Source: Nitrospira defluvii
GTDB taxonomy: Bacteria > Nitrospirota > Nitrospiria > Nitrospirales > Nitrospiraceae
Assembly (NCBI GenBank): GCA_011525625.1
Contig: WYAX01000029.1
Span: forward strand, 124,001-188,000
DNA: 64,000 nucleotides
Direction: 5' to 3'
In this document: piece by piece, positions 27,759 to 35,411 of the stretch
Layout: each line of letters begins with the position of its first letter
How positions within the stretch are numbered: position 1 is the first letter of the stretch
Notes under the pieces: generated by a model
What the model saw: only the letters and a program-made list of their open reading frames with translations
Told to the model about the DNA's origin: nothing
Database searches by the model: none
Program-made: the position numbers and the translations under genes

Positions 27759-27797
27759 TTGACAGGGTATGTATCGACGTGTAACCATTGGTTACAC
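27759..27797 (+). promoter_or_regulatory. Promoter with perfect 19-bp operator palindrome of the LexA-like repressor
   Basis: A consensus -35 TTGACA (27759-27764) is followed after 17 bp by TAACCA (27782-27787) as a weak -10. The -10 lies inside GTGTAACCATTGGTTACAC (27779-27797), a perfect 8-3-8 palindrome ending one base before the ATG at 27799. There is no Shine-Dalgarno sequence, so the transcript probably starts at or near the ATG. A dimeric repressor on this site would shut its own promoter. Confidence 0.65.
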
Positions 27798-27798
27798 T

Positions 27799-28347
27799 AT
27801 GACGGCGAGTGAATTCAAACGATGTCGGGAACAGCTTGGGCTCACCCAGGAGCAACTGGCCGACGCGCTCCATACGACGCGGGTGTCGGTGGCCCGTTAC
27901 GAATCCGGCATGCGTCGGATCAGTGGCGCGGTGCAGGTGGCGTTGACCCAGTTGATGAAACGAACCGAGGTCCCCATGGCGGGGGTCGTGGCCGCCGGGT
28001 TGCCCATTGAGCCGGTCGCCCAGTCGGAGTGGGTCGAGGTTCCTCCCAGTATGGTGCGGCCCGGCGAGACGTTCGCCCTGCGTGTGAAGGGGGAGTCGAT
28101 GATCGAGGACGGGATTCTGCCCGGTGATCTGGTGGTGGTTCGAAAGCAATCCACCGCGCGGAACGGGCAGACCGTTGTGGCGCTCGTCAACCGTGACGCG
28201 ACGATCAAGACCTACTTCAAGCGTGCGGACTCCATTGAACTCCATCCCGCCAATGCCGCGATGCGTCCGTTTGTGATCACTTCCAAAGACGAATTTTCCA
28301 TCGAAGGGATCCTTGTCGGTGTGATTCGCCACTGCGACAACTCGTAA
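27799..28347 (+). CDS. LexA-like self-cleaving repressor with XRE DNA-binding domain
   Basis: 182 aa from the ATG at 27799. Residues 1-55 are an XRE helix-turn-helix (LGLTQEQLADALHTTRVSVARYE), not the winged helix of true LexA. Residues 60-182 are an S24 peptidase domain: cleavage site A66-G67, nucleophile S100 in KGESM and general-base K137 in TIKTYF. The Ser-Lys spacing of 37 equals that of E. coli LexA. It probably represses its own operon and self-cleaves on RecA activation, like phage CI-type and LexA-type repressors. Two small genes follow closely. Confidence 0.88.
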   Translation: MTASEFKRCREQLGLTQEQLADALHTTRVSVARYESGMRRISGAVQVALTQLMKRTEVPMAGVVAAGLPIEPVAQSEWVEVPPSMVRPGETFALRVKGESMIEDGILPGDLVVVRKQSTARNGQTVVALVNRDATIKTYFKRADSIELHPANAAMRPFVITSKDEFSIEGILVGVIRHCDNS

Positions 28348-28364
28348 TGCAAGGAGGCAAGACA

Positions 28365-28610
28365 ATGAGCAGCCCGCAACAGATGATGGTCGAACGGGTC
28401 GATGAATTGGAGCGCATGATTGTCCGCTTGAATGGCCGGATCGGGGAATTGCAGCGGGAGCTGAACCTCACCAAGGGGATGACGGGTCCGGGATGGGGGA
28501 GCGCGTCCCGGCTACGAGCGATCTGGGGAGGCGGCAAACCCGTGGTTCCCACGGCTCATCCCGTCCGGGAAAACAGGAGGGTCGAACGCCATGAGCACTG
28601 TCTGCTCTGA
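28365..28610 (+). CDS. Small coiled-coil protein in the LexA-like operon
   Basis: 81 aa from the ATG at 28365, with AAGGAGG (28351-28357) upstream. Residues 5-40 form a heptad-like coiled coil (VDELERMIVRLNGRIGELQRELN); the rest is Gly/Pro/Arg-rich. No family is recognised. It starts 17 bp after the repressor gene and overlaps the next small gene by 20 bases, so the three form an operon likely under the repressor's control. Confidence 0.65.
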   Translation: MSSPQQMMVERVDELERMIVRLNGRIGELQRELNLTKGMTGPGWGSASRLRAIWGGGKPVVPTAHPVRENRRVERHEHCLL

Positions 28611-28773
28611 TAGTGAGACCGTGACGGCCGGTTGTTGTGCAGACTGCGGGCAACTGGTGATGAGGCGCACCCCCCTGTCCGACGAACGGGCGAAGACTGT
28701 GCGAGCGGTCTGCATCCGTTGTCTGGTCTTCGCCTATCAGCGCCGGCAGTTCGAGAGTGGCTGTTGCGGTTGA
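28591..28773 (+). CDS. Small zinc-ribbon-like protein in the LexA-like operon
   Basis: A 60-aa protein with CCADCG near residues 15-20 and CIRC near 41-44, giving two CxxC knuckles that look like a treble-clef or zinc-ribbon metal site, plus a terminal CC pair. GGAGGG lies 9-14 nt upstream, within the preceding gene, which it overlaps by 20 bases. Function unknown; candidates are a DNA- or protein-binding accessory induced with the repressor operon. Confidence 0.6.
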   Translation: MSTVCSDSETVTAGCCADCGQLVMRRTPLSDERAKTVRAVCIRCLVFAYQRRQFESGCCG

Positions 28774-28854
28774 AGCTCGCGTCCGACAACCGGCAGACTT
28801 CTACCGGAAGGTGACATCCCTTGGTGCGAAGCAAGGGCCGGATTGACTGGATGT

Positions 28855-28930
28855 TGGTGGCGGTGACCCGGATTGAACGGGTGACCCGCGGCTTATGAGT
28901 CCGCTGCTCTGCCAACTGAGCTACACCGCC
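28855..28930 (-). tRNA. tRNA-Met (CAT anticodon)
   Basis: 76 nt including an encoded 3' CCA. The acceptor GGCGGTG pairs with CACCGCC, followed by discriminator A and CCA. The D arm TAGCTCAGTTGGCAGAGCA and the T arm with TTCAATC are standard. The anticodon loop CTCATAA gives CAT (bases 28895-28897 of the plus strand). The top pair of the anticodon stem (31-39) is an A-G mismatch. Acceptor G1-C72 rules out initiator fMet; elongator Met is likeliest, although a TilS-modified tRNA-Ile2 shares this anticodon. Confidence 0.93.
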
Positions 28931-29040
28931 ACGGTCGTATCGAAGGCTGGCTGAAACGAATCGCCATCATAGCCGAAGAGGCCCTGAAGTGTCTACCGAG
29001 GGCGTGAGGAAAACTGCAAAGCGGATTGACAGGTCGAGGT

Positions 29041-29385
29041 GGGGAGAAGTTGTTCCGGTGTGTGTGAATCGGCGAATGTGTGCTGGCGCTCCTCGAGTGT
29101 GACGCAGCGAAAGATGGAAAGATGATCCGCTCCACACTGTTCATGCTCACGAAACAGACCGTCGGCCGGTGCCCTGCCGGACCTTGCCGAAGCAGCGTTC
29201 AATGACATGGGTGGTGCGCAGTTTTCCTCTGAGATCCGCAGGCCTTGTAAAAGGACCAGCATCTCCGGGAAAGCGCGCAGCAGCCGGCTTACCGTTTGCG
29301 GCGACATCCTGCGCCTCCGTCGCGCGAACGCGCGAATGACGCCGGTCGCCTCCTGTCGACTACTCGCCTGATAATTGCGCGGGCC
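29041..29385 (-). pseudogene. Degenerate C-terminal remnant of an IS256-family transposase
   Basis: Read on the minus strand across frames, the sequence gives AFARRRRRMSPQTVSRLL, LRTTHVIERCFGKVR, then SMNSVERIIF and a TLEERQHTF-like end. These match the tail of IS256/mutator transposases, where LRTTNVIERCFxEVRRRTR and SVDRIIFSIFxxFN are conserved. At least two frame changes and a stop separate the pieces, and the catalytic DDE core is absent. It lies about 110 bp from the 5' end of the tRNA-Met gene. No intact inverted repeats were identified. Confidence 0.65.
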
Positions 29386-29544
29386 ACCCCTGTTCTCCGG
29401 CGGTTGAACTGGCGGTTTGTGCCCACTACACTGGCTATTCTGTACCTCAGTACCGGACAAGTTCCAGAAACCGGGTCTCGAACCATGCCGTCCGGCTCGT
29501 CTGCAGAGCACTCTCGCCCGAGAGTTTACGGAGGATCCGTTGAG

Positions 29545-31467
29545 ATGACCTCTCATCCTGTCCCACCGCGTATGCCGCCTTCGAACAGATGGTCGACCGC
29601 CTTGTTTGCAAATGGGGTCAAGTGTGCGCGCGCAGGCGGATGGTTGGAGGCCGGCCTGGTTGTGTTGATGCTTGGCATTTTCGGCCTGGATGTGGACCTG
29701 CCCCTCGGTGTGGCTCCGGAATTCCTGTATCCGGCCATTGTGTACTTTTCACTGTGGTCTCTTCGTCGACGCTTCCCGATCGTGATGACTGTCTCTTGTA
29801 CGGGACTCATTTTCCTGGGCAGCGTGCTTTCTCCTCCCGGCTCCCCGATCTGGATCGATCTGGCAAATCGCTTTATCGGAGCAGTGTTGTTGTGGATCAC
29901 GCTGGAATTGGGGTTGGCCAGGAGAGAAGCGCGTGAAGCGCTGGAGCAGTCTCACGCCGGCTTGGAGCTTCAGGTGCAATGCCGTACGCATGAATTGTCT
30001 CGTGCCATTGATTCGCTGCAATCTGAATTGGTGTGCCGGACCGAGGTAGAGCAGCAGTTGGCCGAAAGCCAAGAGCAATATCGGCAGCTGTTCGATCATG
30101 CGCCCTATCCGATGTTCATCGTGGACCTGGAGACACTGGGATTTCTGGATGTCAATCAGGCCACTGTTCGGCACTACGGATATTCACGAGATGAATTGTT
30201 GGCGATGACCATCAAGGATATTCGCCCGCGTGAGGACGTGCCTCGGCTGTTACAGGCACTGCCGTCTCTGGTCGACAGTTCGCGGATCGAAGGACCCTGG
30301 CGGCATCGTAAGAAAGATGGATCGGTGATCGACGTCGAAATCGGGGTCTATTCGTTCGACTATGCCGGGCGAAAGGCGCGGCTGGCTATCATCAACGACA
30401 TTACCGACTCCCAGCGGGCGATGGAGCGAGTAAAGGAAAGCGAGGCACGATTTCGCAAGGTATTCGACGACGCACCGATCGGGATGGGCATCGTCGGAAC
30501 GGATGGCCGCTTTGTGCAGGTGAACGAGGCGCTCTGCGAACTGATCGGGTTCAGCCGTGAAGAACTGAGTGAGCAAACATTTCGAGAGATCACCCACCCC
30601 GACGATCTCGATAAAGATGTGCGCTTGGTCGACGAAATGTTCGCCGGCAAACGTCGATCCTACCAACTTGAAAAGCGGTATCTCACCAAAGGGGGCGGGA
30701 TGATATGGGGACATCTGACAGTCACAATTCTGCGAGAGGGTGAGGGGAAGCCGCTCTACTTGCTGGGGATGATCAAAGACATCTCGGAACGGAAGCGGGC
30801 CGAAGCGATGCGGGGCCGACTGCTCAATGGGATCATGACGGCTCAAGAAGATGAACGGCAGCGCATCGCGCACGAATTGCATGACGGGATCGGGCAAACG
30901 CTCACGGCCCTTGCCGTAGGGTTGCGCTCGGTGGAGGATATGGAGAGTGCGGAGGGGATGTTGGTTCAGATACGGAGATTGCGCGAAGTTGCCGCGAATG
31001 CGGTGGATGAAACACGGCGGATCGCGCGCGGGCTCAGGCCGAGCGTCCTCGATGATCTGGGACTGGAAGAAGCGTTGCGTCAATATCTGCGCGACTACAC
31101 AGTATCGTATGGAATCGCAGCCGATCTGCAGGTGGGACGCCCGACGACGGCGCGATTGCCGGGTATGGTCGAGACCGTGCTCTATCGGATCATCCAGGAA
31201 GCCATGACCAATACCGCCAAACATTCAGGCGCACGACATGTCAGTGTGGTGTTGGATCACGGAGCCTCGATGGTCGATGCGGTGGTTGAAGATGACGGAT
31301 GTGGATTCCAGATACAGAAGGAACAGCTCGATGGTTCGGCAGGACTCGGCATCCAGGGGATGTATGAACGGGCGAAGCTACTGGGCGGTAGGGTGGACAT
31401 TGAAACGTCCTTGGGAAGAGGCGCCGCAGTCTATGTTCATCTACCGTTGAAAGAGGCGTCCCAATGA
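29545..31467 (+). CDS. Membrane PAS-domain sensor histidine kinase (NarX/HisKA_3 type)
   Basis: 640 aa from the ATG at 29545, supported by GGAGG ten bases upstream; the open frame runs 83 codons further but through transposon debris. Three to four hydrophobic segments (about 30-120), a coiled coil, two PAS domains (about 165-290 and 295-420), then HisKA_3 with His in RQRIAHELHDGIGQ and a HATPase ending GLGIQGMYERA. This kinase type phosphorylates NarL-like regulators; its partner overlaps it by ATGA. PAS domains suggest redox, oxygen or small-ligand sensing. Confidence 0.88.
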   Translation: MTSHPVPPRMPPSNRWSTALFANGVKCARAGGWLEAGLVVLMLGIFGLDVDLPLGVAPEFLYPAIVYFSLWSLRRRFPIVMTVSCTGLIFLGSVLSPPGSPIWIDLANRFIGAVLLWITLELGLARREAREALEQSHAGLELQVQCRTHELSRAIDSLQSELVCRTEVEQQLAESQEQYRQLFDHAPYPMFIVDLETLGFLDVNQATVRHYGYSRDELLAMTIKDIRPREDVPRLLQALPSLVDSSRIEGPWRHRKKDGSVIDVEIGVYSFDYAGRKARLAIINDITDSQRAMERVKESEARFRKVFDDAPIGMGIVGTDGRFVQVNEALCELIGFSREELSEQTFREITHPDDLDKDVRLVDEMFAGKRRSYQLEKRYLTKGGGMIWGHLTVTILREGEGKPLYLLGMIKDISERKRAEAMRGRLLNGIMTAQEDERQRIAHELHDGIGQTLTALAVGLRSVEDMESAEGMLVQIRRLREVAANAVDETRRIARGLRPSVLDDLGLEEALRQYLRDYTVSYGIAADLQVGRPTTARLPGMVETVLYRIIQEAMTNTAKHSGARHVSVVLDHGASMVDAVVEDDGCGFQIQKEQLDGSAGLGIQGMYERAKLLGGRVDIETSLGRGAAVYVHLPLKEASQ

Positions 31468-32147
31468 CAATCCGTGTGTTGCTGGTGGACGATCATCAGG
31501 TGTTGAGGGCCGGTTTATCGATGTTGATGAATGCTCACCCACAGCTTGAAGTGGTAGGAGAGGCAGGAAACGGCCTGGATGCCTTGTCACAGGTGCAGGC
31601 GACTAAGCCGGATGTGGTCGTCATGGACCTGTCGATGGGCCCTCACTCCGGCCTCGAAGCGATTTCGAAGATACGCAGCACCTATCCCAACACCTACGTG
31701 TTGGTGCTGAGCATGCACACGGATGTGTCCTATGTCCGAACCGCACTGGCGGCCGGCGCGAGCGGCTACGTCGCGAAGAGCGCGGCCGACACGGAATTGT
31801 TGACTGCCGTTCAGGCTGTAGCGCAAGGACGCATGTTCGTGGATTTGCCCGTGGAGGATGCTGCTGCGGGGGGGCAGACCGTCGGCCCGTATCTGGTCGG
31901 CATGGCAGCTCAGCCCTCTGTGCCTCTTCGGTCCCTCAGTCGCAGGGAACGCGAGGTATTGAGGCGCATTGCACAGGGGTTTACCAATCTCCAGGTCGCG
32001 GAAGAGCTGAGTCTGAGCGTCAAATCGGTAGAAACCTACCGCGCGAGAGTGCTGGACAAACTCGGGTTGCGCACCAGGGCGGAACTGGTCCGATTCGCCG
32101 TGGGATCCGGGCTGTTGACCCAAGATACTCCCCCCTCGCTGGAGTAA
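31464..32147 (+). CDS. NarL/FixJ-family response regulator
   Basis: A 227-aa protein. Receiver domain 1-120 with DDHQ, phospho-acceptor Asp in VVVMDLSMGPHSG and Lys in YVAKSAAD; LuxR-type helix-turn-helix at about 155-215 (LSRREREVLRRIAQGFTN and SVKSVETYRARV). Start overlaps the kinase stop as ATGA. The pair is a complete two-component system; targets are not evident in the window. Confidence 0.92.
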   Translation: MTIRVLLVDDHQVLRAGLSMLMNAHPQLEVVGEAGNGLDALSQVQATKPDVVVMDLSMGPHSGLEAISKIRSTYPNTYVLVLSMHTDVSYVRTALAAGASGYVAKSAADTELLTAVQAVAQGRMFVDLPVEDAAAGGQTVGPYLVGMAAQPSVPLRSLSRREREVLRRIAQGFTNLQVAEELSLSVKSVETYRARVLDKLGLRTRAELVRFAVGSGLLTQDTPPSLE

Positions 32148-32340
32148 TGTTTCTCTGAGCATGTACGGTCACTGGTCTCGAAGGTTTCCGAGAGCGCGTG
32201 ATTTGTGATCTGTTGCTCGGCAATATCCGCCCGCTCTACGTCTTGGAACAGGGAGCACGATGCAGACGCAAGCCGCCGATCATGGGTGTAGACACCGCGG
32301 TCGACTTGAGCTTCTGGGCGACGGCGTTGGACTGTCTCGA

Positions 32341-32460
32341 ATGTTTCGCGTGTTCGCAGTGGCATGGATCCTCCTGACAGGTCTGCTGATTCTGGCGCGT
32401 GTTCAGGACAGCCAGGCTGCTTCGAGAGAAGCGTCCCTTGCACCGCCATCGGGCGTCTAG
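32341..32460 (+). other. Out-of-frame signal-peptide segment before the TPR gene
   Basis: The frame starting ATG 32341 encodes MFRVFAVAWILLTGLLIL followed by ARVQDSQA, a classic Sec signal peptide with a cleavage-like end, then stops at 32460. The TPR protein that follows is in another frame and lacks a signal peptide. Most likely this is the true N-terminus of the TPR protein, separated by a frameshift between about 32400 and 32500. Confidence 0.5.
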
Positions 32461-33304
32461 TCTTCACATCATTCCCCAAACGCCTCGGTCCGGCGTGCAG
32501 GTCGGCGAAGCCGAGAGTCTGTACTGCGCCGGTGTGGCGCTCCCCGCGAAGCGCAACTACGCAGAAGCGGTGGAAACATTCAAAGCCGCATTGCAAGATC
32601 GGGCCGATTTTCCGGAGGCGCGTCATGCCATGGGGCTGTCGCTGGCGGCGCAGGGCGCGCTCGACGAGGCCATTCGCGAGTATCGCGTCGCGCTCAGCGT
32701 GCAGCCCGAATTCGCCGCCATTCACAATAACCTCGGCGTGGCGTTGCGCGAGAAGGGGAAGGTCGACGACGCGATCGAGGCCTATCGATCCGCCATTCGA
32801 CTTCAACCGGGCAATGCCGCTCCCCATCACAATCTCGCCCTGGCGCTCGAAGCAAAGGATGATGTCGACGGGGCGGTCGAGGAATACCGCGAAACCTTGC
32901 GGCTGCAGCCGGACCACGCAACCGCCCATAACAACCTGGGGTTGGTGTTGCAACGCAAGGGACAGCTCGACGCGGCCATCGGCGAGTATCGTGCAGCATT
33001 ACGACTCCAAGCCGGGCCGGCGGCCGCCCTGTACAGTTTGAACCTCAGCGCCGTCCTGTTGGCGAAGGGGGAGCTCGACGGCGCGATCGGGTCCGGACGT
33101 ACAGCCATTCGCTTGCAACCTCAGAATGCGGATGCCCATTGCAATCTCGGGTTGGCGCTCAAGGCCAAAGGTGAGTTTGACGGAGCGTTGGCTGCATTCC
33201 GGTACGACGTGGCCCAGTTGCTGGACCGGGTCGGGGATCTCGATGGAGCCATCGGCGAATATCGCGCCATGTTGGCTTCCCGTCGGACCCATGCGTCAAC
33301 GTAG
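32399..33304 (+). CDS. Tetratricopeptide-repeat protein, probably frame-disrupted at its N-terminus
   Basis: 301 aa with about seven TPR units (for example YAEAVETFKAAL, NLGVALREKGKVDDAIEAY, NLALALEAKDDVDGAVEEY, NLGLVLQRKGQLDAAIGEY) from residue 40 on. The first about 35 residues look non-native, while a good signal peptide sits just upstream in another frame. After the TAG stop the same frame continues with plausible residues (PDHREKVDAGRKQLAALER) to a second stop at about 33373. The gene may therefore be decaying or affected by sequence errors. TPR arrays mediate protein-protein contacts. Confidence 0.65.
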   Translation: MFRTARLLREKRPLHRHRASSLHIIPQTPRSGVQVGEAESLYCAGVALPAKRNYAEAVETFKAALQDRADFPEARHAMGLSLAAQGALDEAIREYRVALSVQPEFAAIHNNLGVALREKGKVDDAIEAYRSAIRLQPGNAAPHHNLALALEAKDDVDGAVEEYRETLRLQPDHATAHNNLGLVLQRKGQLDAAIGEYRAALRLQAGPAAALYSLNLSAVLLAKGELDGAIGSGRTAIRLQPQNADAHCNLGLALKAKGEFDGALAAFRYDVAQLLDRVGDLDGAIGEYRAMLASRRTHAST

Positions 33305-33380
33305 GAAGCTCAGCCGGATCATCGCGAGAAGGTGGACGCGGGGCGCAAGCAGCTCGCGGCCTTGGAGCGATAGGCGATTG

Positions 33381-34635
33381 ATGAAGTGCGGCGGGATGCA
33401 GCCATCGAGTCTGCGGACAGTGCCGAGCGCCGTCGTACTGGGTCTCCTGTCTCTCCTGTCGGCGGGCGGCCTCTCGCCCATTGCGCTTCACCAAGCCGTG
33501 CTCGAATACGATCGCGCGGTGGGGCGGGTCGAAGCCCGAATGCTGCTGCTCAACATCGCCCGGTCGAGGCATTGTCTCCCGCGGCACTTTACCGGCGTGT
33601 CCGGTGTGGCCGCCATGTTCGAATTCCAGGCAACCGCCGGCTCGACGCATACCGTCGTCGCACCGAGGCCGGACTCGCTCGGGCTTTCGTTCGGCGGCAG
33701 TATGGCCGAAGGCCAGACCATGGCCATCGTGCCGATTCAAGGCGAAGAATGTACCCGTCGCATCCTGACTCCGTTCGATGAACGTCGCGGGACCTTCATG
33801 TGTCGGCAGGGCGTCGAACCTTGCGATCATCCTGCGTCTGATGGCGAGCGGCATCCAAGCGAGCGGGTACGGCGAGTCGGCCTTCTACCGCAACATGCCC
33901 TATTTCGAGGAGGAGTATCGGGAGTCTCGCCGGCCTGTCATGCACCGGTCGTCGTTGAACCTGTCGCGCGAATTGCAAGTGACGCCGTGGATCTTCGAGC
34001 AGACCGTGGCGCTGCCGCTTTCCACTCGTTCGGGTTCCGGCGATGTGGTGCGCGGGCTCGATAAGATCCTCGACGCACTGGACCTCGGGTATGCCATCGG
34101 CGGCGTGAACGAGGAGCCGGCCCTTACTGTCCGGCGCCGGGACACAGGCCGGACGATCATCGCGAATTACGACCCCATGCAATTGCCGAATGAGGAGCGT
34201 CGGCTGCTGCACGAGGAAGCACAACGATACCCGCGCAACGATATCCTCATCGATACCCGGCCGGACGGGCCTGGCGGAGACTATCCTCTGCACGGATTTC
34301 TAGTCATCCGCAGCGTCAATAAGATCATGCAGCTTCTCTCGCACGGCATCGCCGTAGACCCTGAATTTCAGGTCGAGCCCGACGAACGCACGGGGGAGAT
34401 TGTGCTTAATCCGGTGAGCACGCTCGACATCGTGGAAGCCGACTCCCGACCGGACAATGCCGCCCTCTCGGTGAAATTCGAGAATCGCTGCTACTCCATC
34501 GCCAAGGCCTCGAATGACGACGGCAAGTTGGACCCGTGGAATCTAGGCACGTTTCGCGTGCTGGTGCAGCTCTACCGGATGACCGTCACGGACATCTCCA
34601 AGACGCCCACTCCCGCCATCACCATCGCAGCATAG
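33381..34635 (+). pseudogene. Exported protein of unknown function, split by a one-base frameshift
   Basis: The N-terminal part (ATG 33381) has a signal-like stretch (AVVLGLLSLLSAGGLS) and ALHQAVLEYDRAVGRVEARMLLLNIARSRH. It stays in frame to GVEP near 33820. The remaining about 270 residues continue one frame over with AIILRLMASGIQ. Removing one T from the TT at 33821-33822 joins the halves as GVEPAIILRLM. The joined product would be about 417 aa. I recall similar exported proteins without assigned function in related bacteria. Either a true frameshift mutation or an assembly error. Confidence 0.65.
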
Positions 34636-35177
34636 TCGTCAGGGTGCGCGCGCAACCAGGCCCGGGCGTCGTATCAGTATACCGGCCTCGGATTCCACCC
34701 TCCGTCTGTCATGTCTGTCTCCATAAGGTCCTACGTCAGGGTTTTCCTGACACGATTGCCGTTCTGTGGGAGTTTCCCCGCTGGTTGCGTCCGCTCCGCG
34801 ATGGTACTAGTGAAGAGTGTTCAAGCTGAGCAGATCATATAGGAAGGTGTCGATTGGTGCCGCGGCCGTGATGGCGACGGGAGCCCTGTCTCTATAGTGG
34901 CCTCGAGCCGGTTCTTGTTGCGGGAAGTGTCATCCCGTTGACTCAGAGAATGGCCCCTTGTCGTGTGGCGTGCTCGGCGATCGGTTAGAGCGTGCCCCGA
35001 TGCTCTTACCGGCTCTGACTGGGCGCTTGTGGATGTCGTCAATGAAGGTACGTTCCGTACGGCGCGGGTCGGTGACCGATCGCGGGGGGTTGGTTATTAC
35101 GCCGGTACTGATGACCCCGCGAGGGGACGCTGAGTGATACGGGAAGTCTGAGCGGGAAGAGCGGGAAAGGAGGGGGC
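34636..35177. other. Intergenic region with a truncated signal-peptide-like frame
   Basis: About 540 bp. The only notable frame is a GTG-started 26-codon segment (34817-34897) reading like a signal peptide (KVSIGAAAVMATGALSL) that stops at once, probably a gene stub. The rest has no recognisable gene. AAAGGAGG at 35167-35174 serves the 31-aa peptide gene below. Confidence 0.4.
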
Positions 35178-35273
35178 ATGGAATCAATGACGTTGCTCGG
35201 TATCCTGGCGATTATCATCGGCATCGTCGGCGTTATCGTGCTTCTAAAAGGCAGGAAGAAGAACGTCCGTTGA
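35178..35273 (+). CDS. 31-aa single-span membrane peptide
   Basis: The frame MESMTLLGILAII onward to KGRKKNVR gives one transmembrane helix followed by a positively charged tail. A strong AAAGGAGG lies four bases before the ATG, which is the main evidence for a gene this short. Topology would be N-out with a cytosolic basic tail. Function unknown; it precedes the site-2 protease by about 140 bp and might be a regulator or substrate. Confidence 0.55.
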   Translation: MESMTLLGILAIIIGIVGVIVLLKGRKKNVR

Positions 35274-35411
35274 ACTGGCGACTCGGGTCGGTAGCCCGGT
35301 TGTGTGTCACGCGCACCTGCTCGACCCGCCGGTCAGATGACCGTAGTGACTCTGTTATGCCAGCAACAACTGGCCGAGGCGCACATCGAAGCGCCTGTCT
35401 GGAGATCAGGC

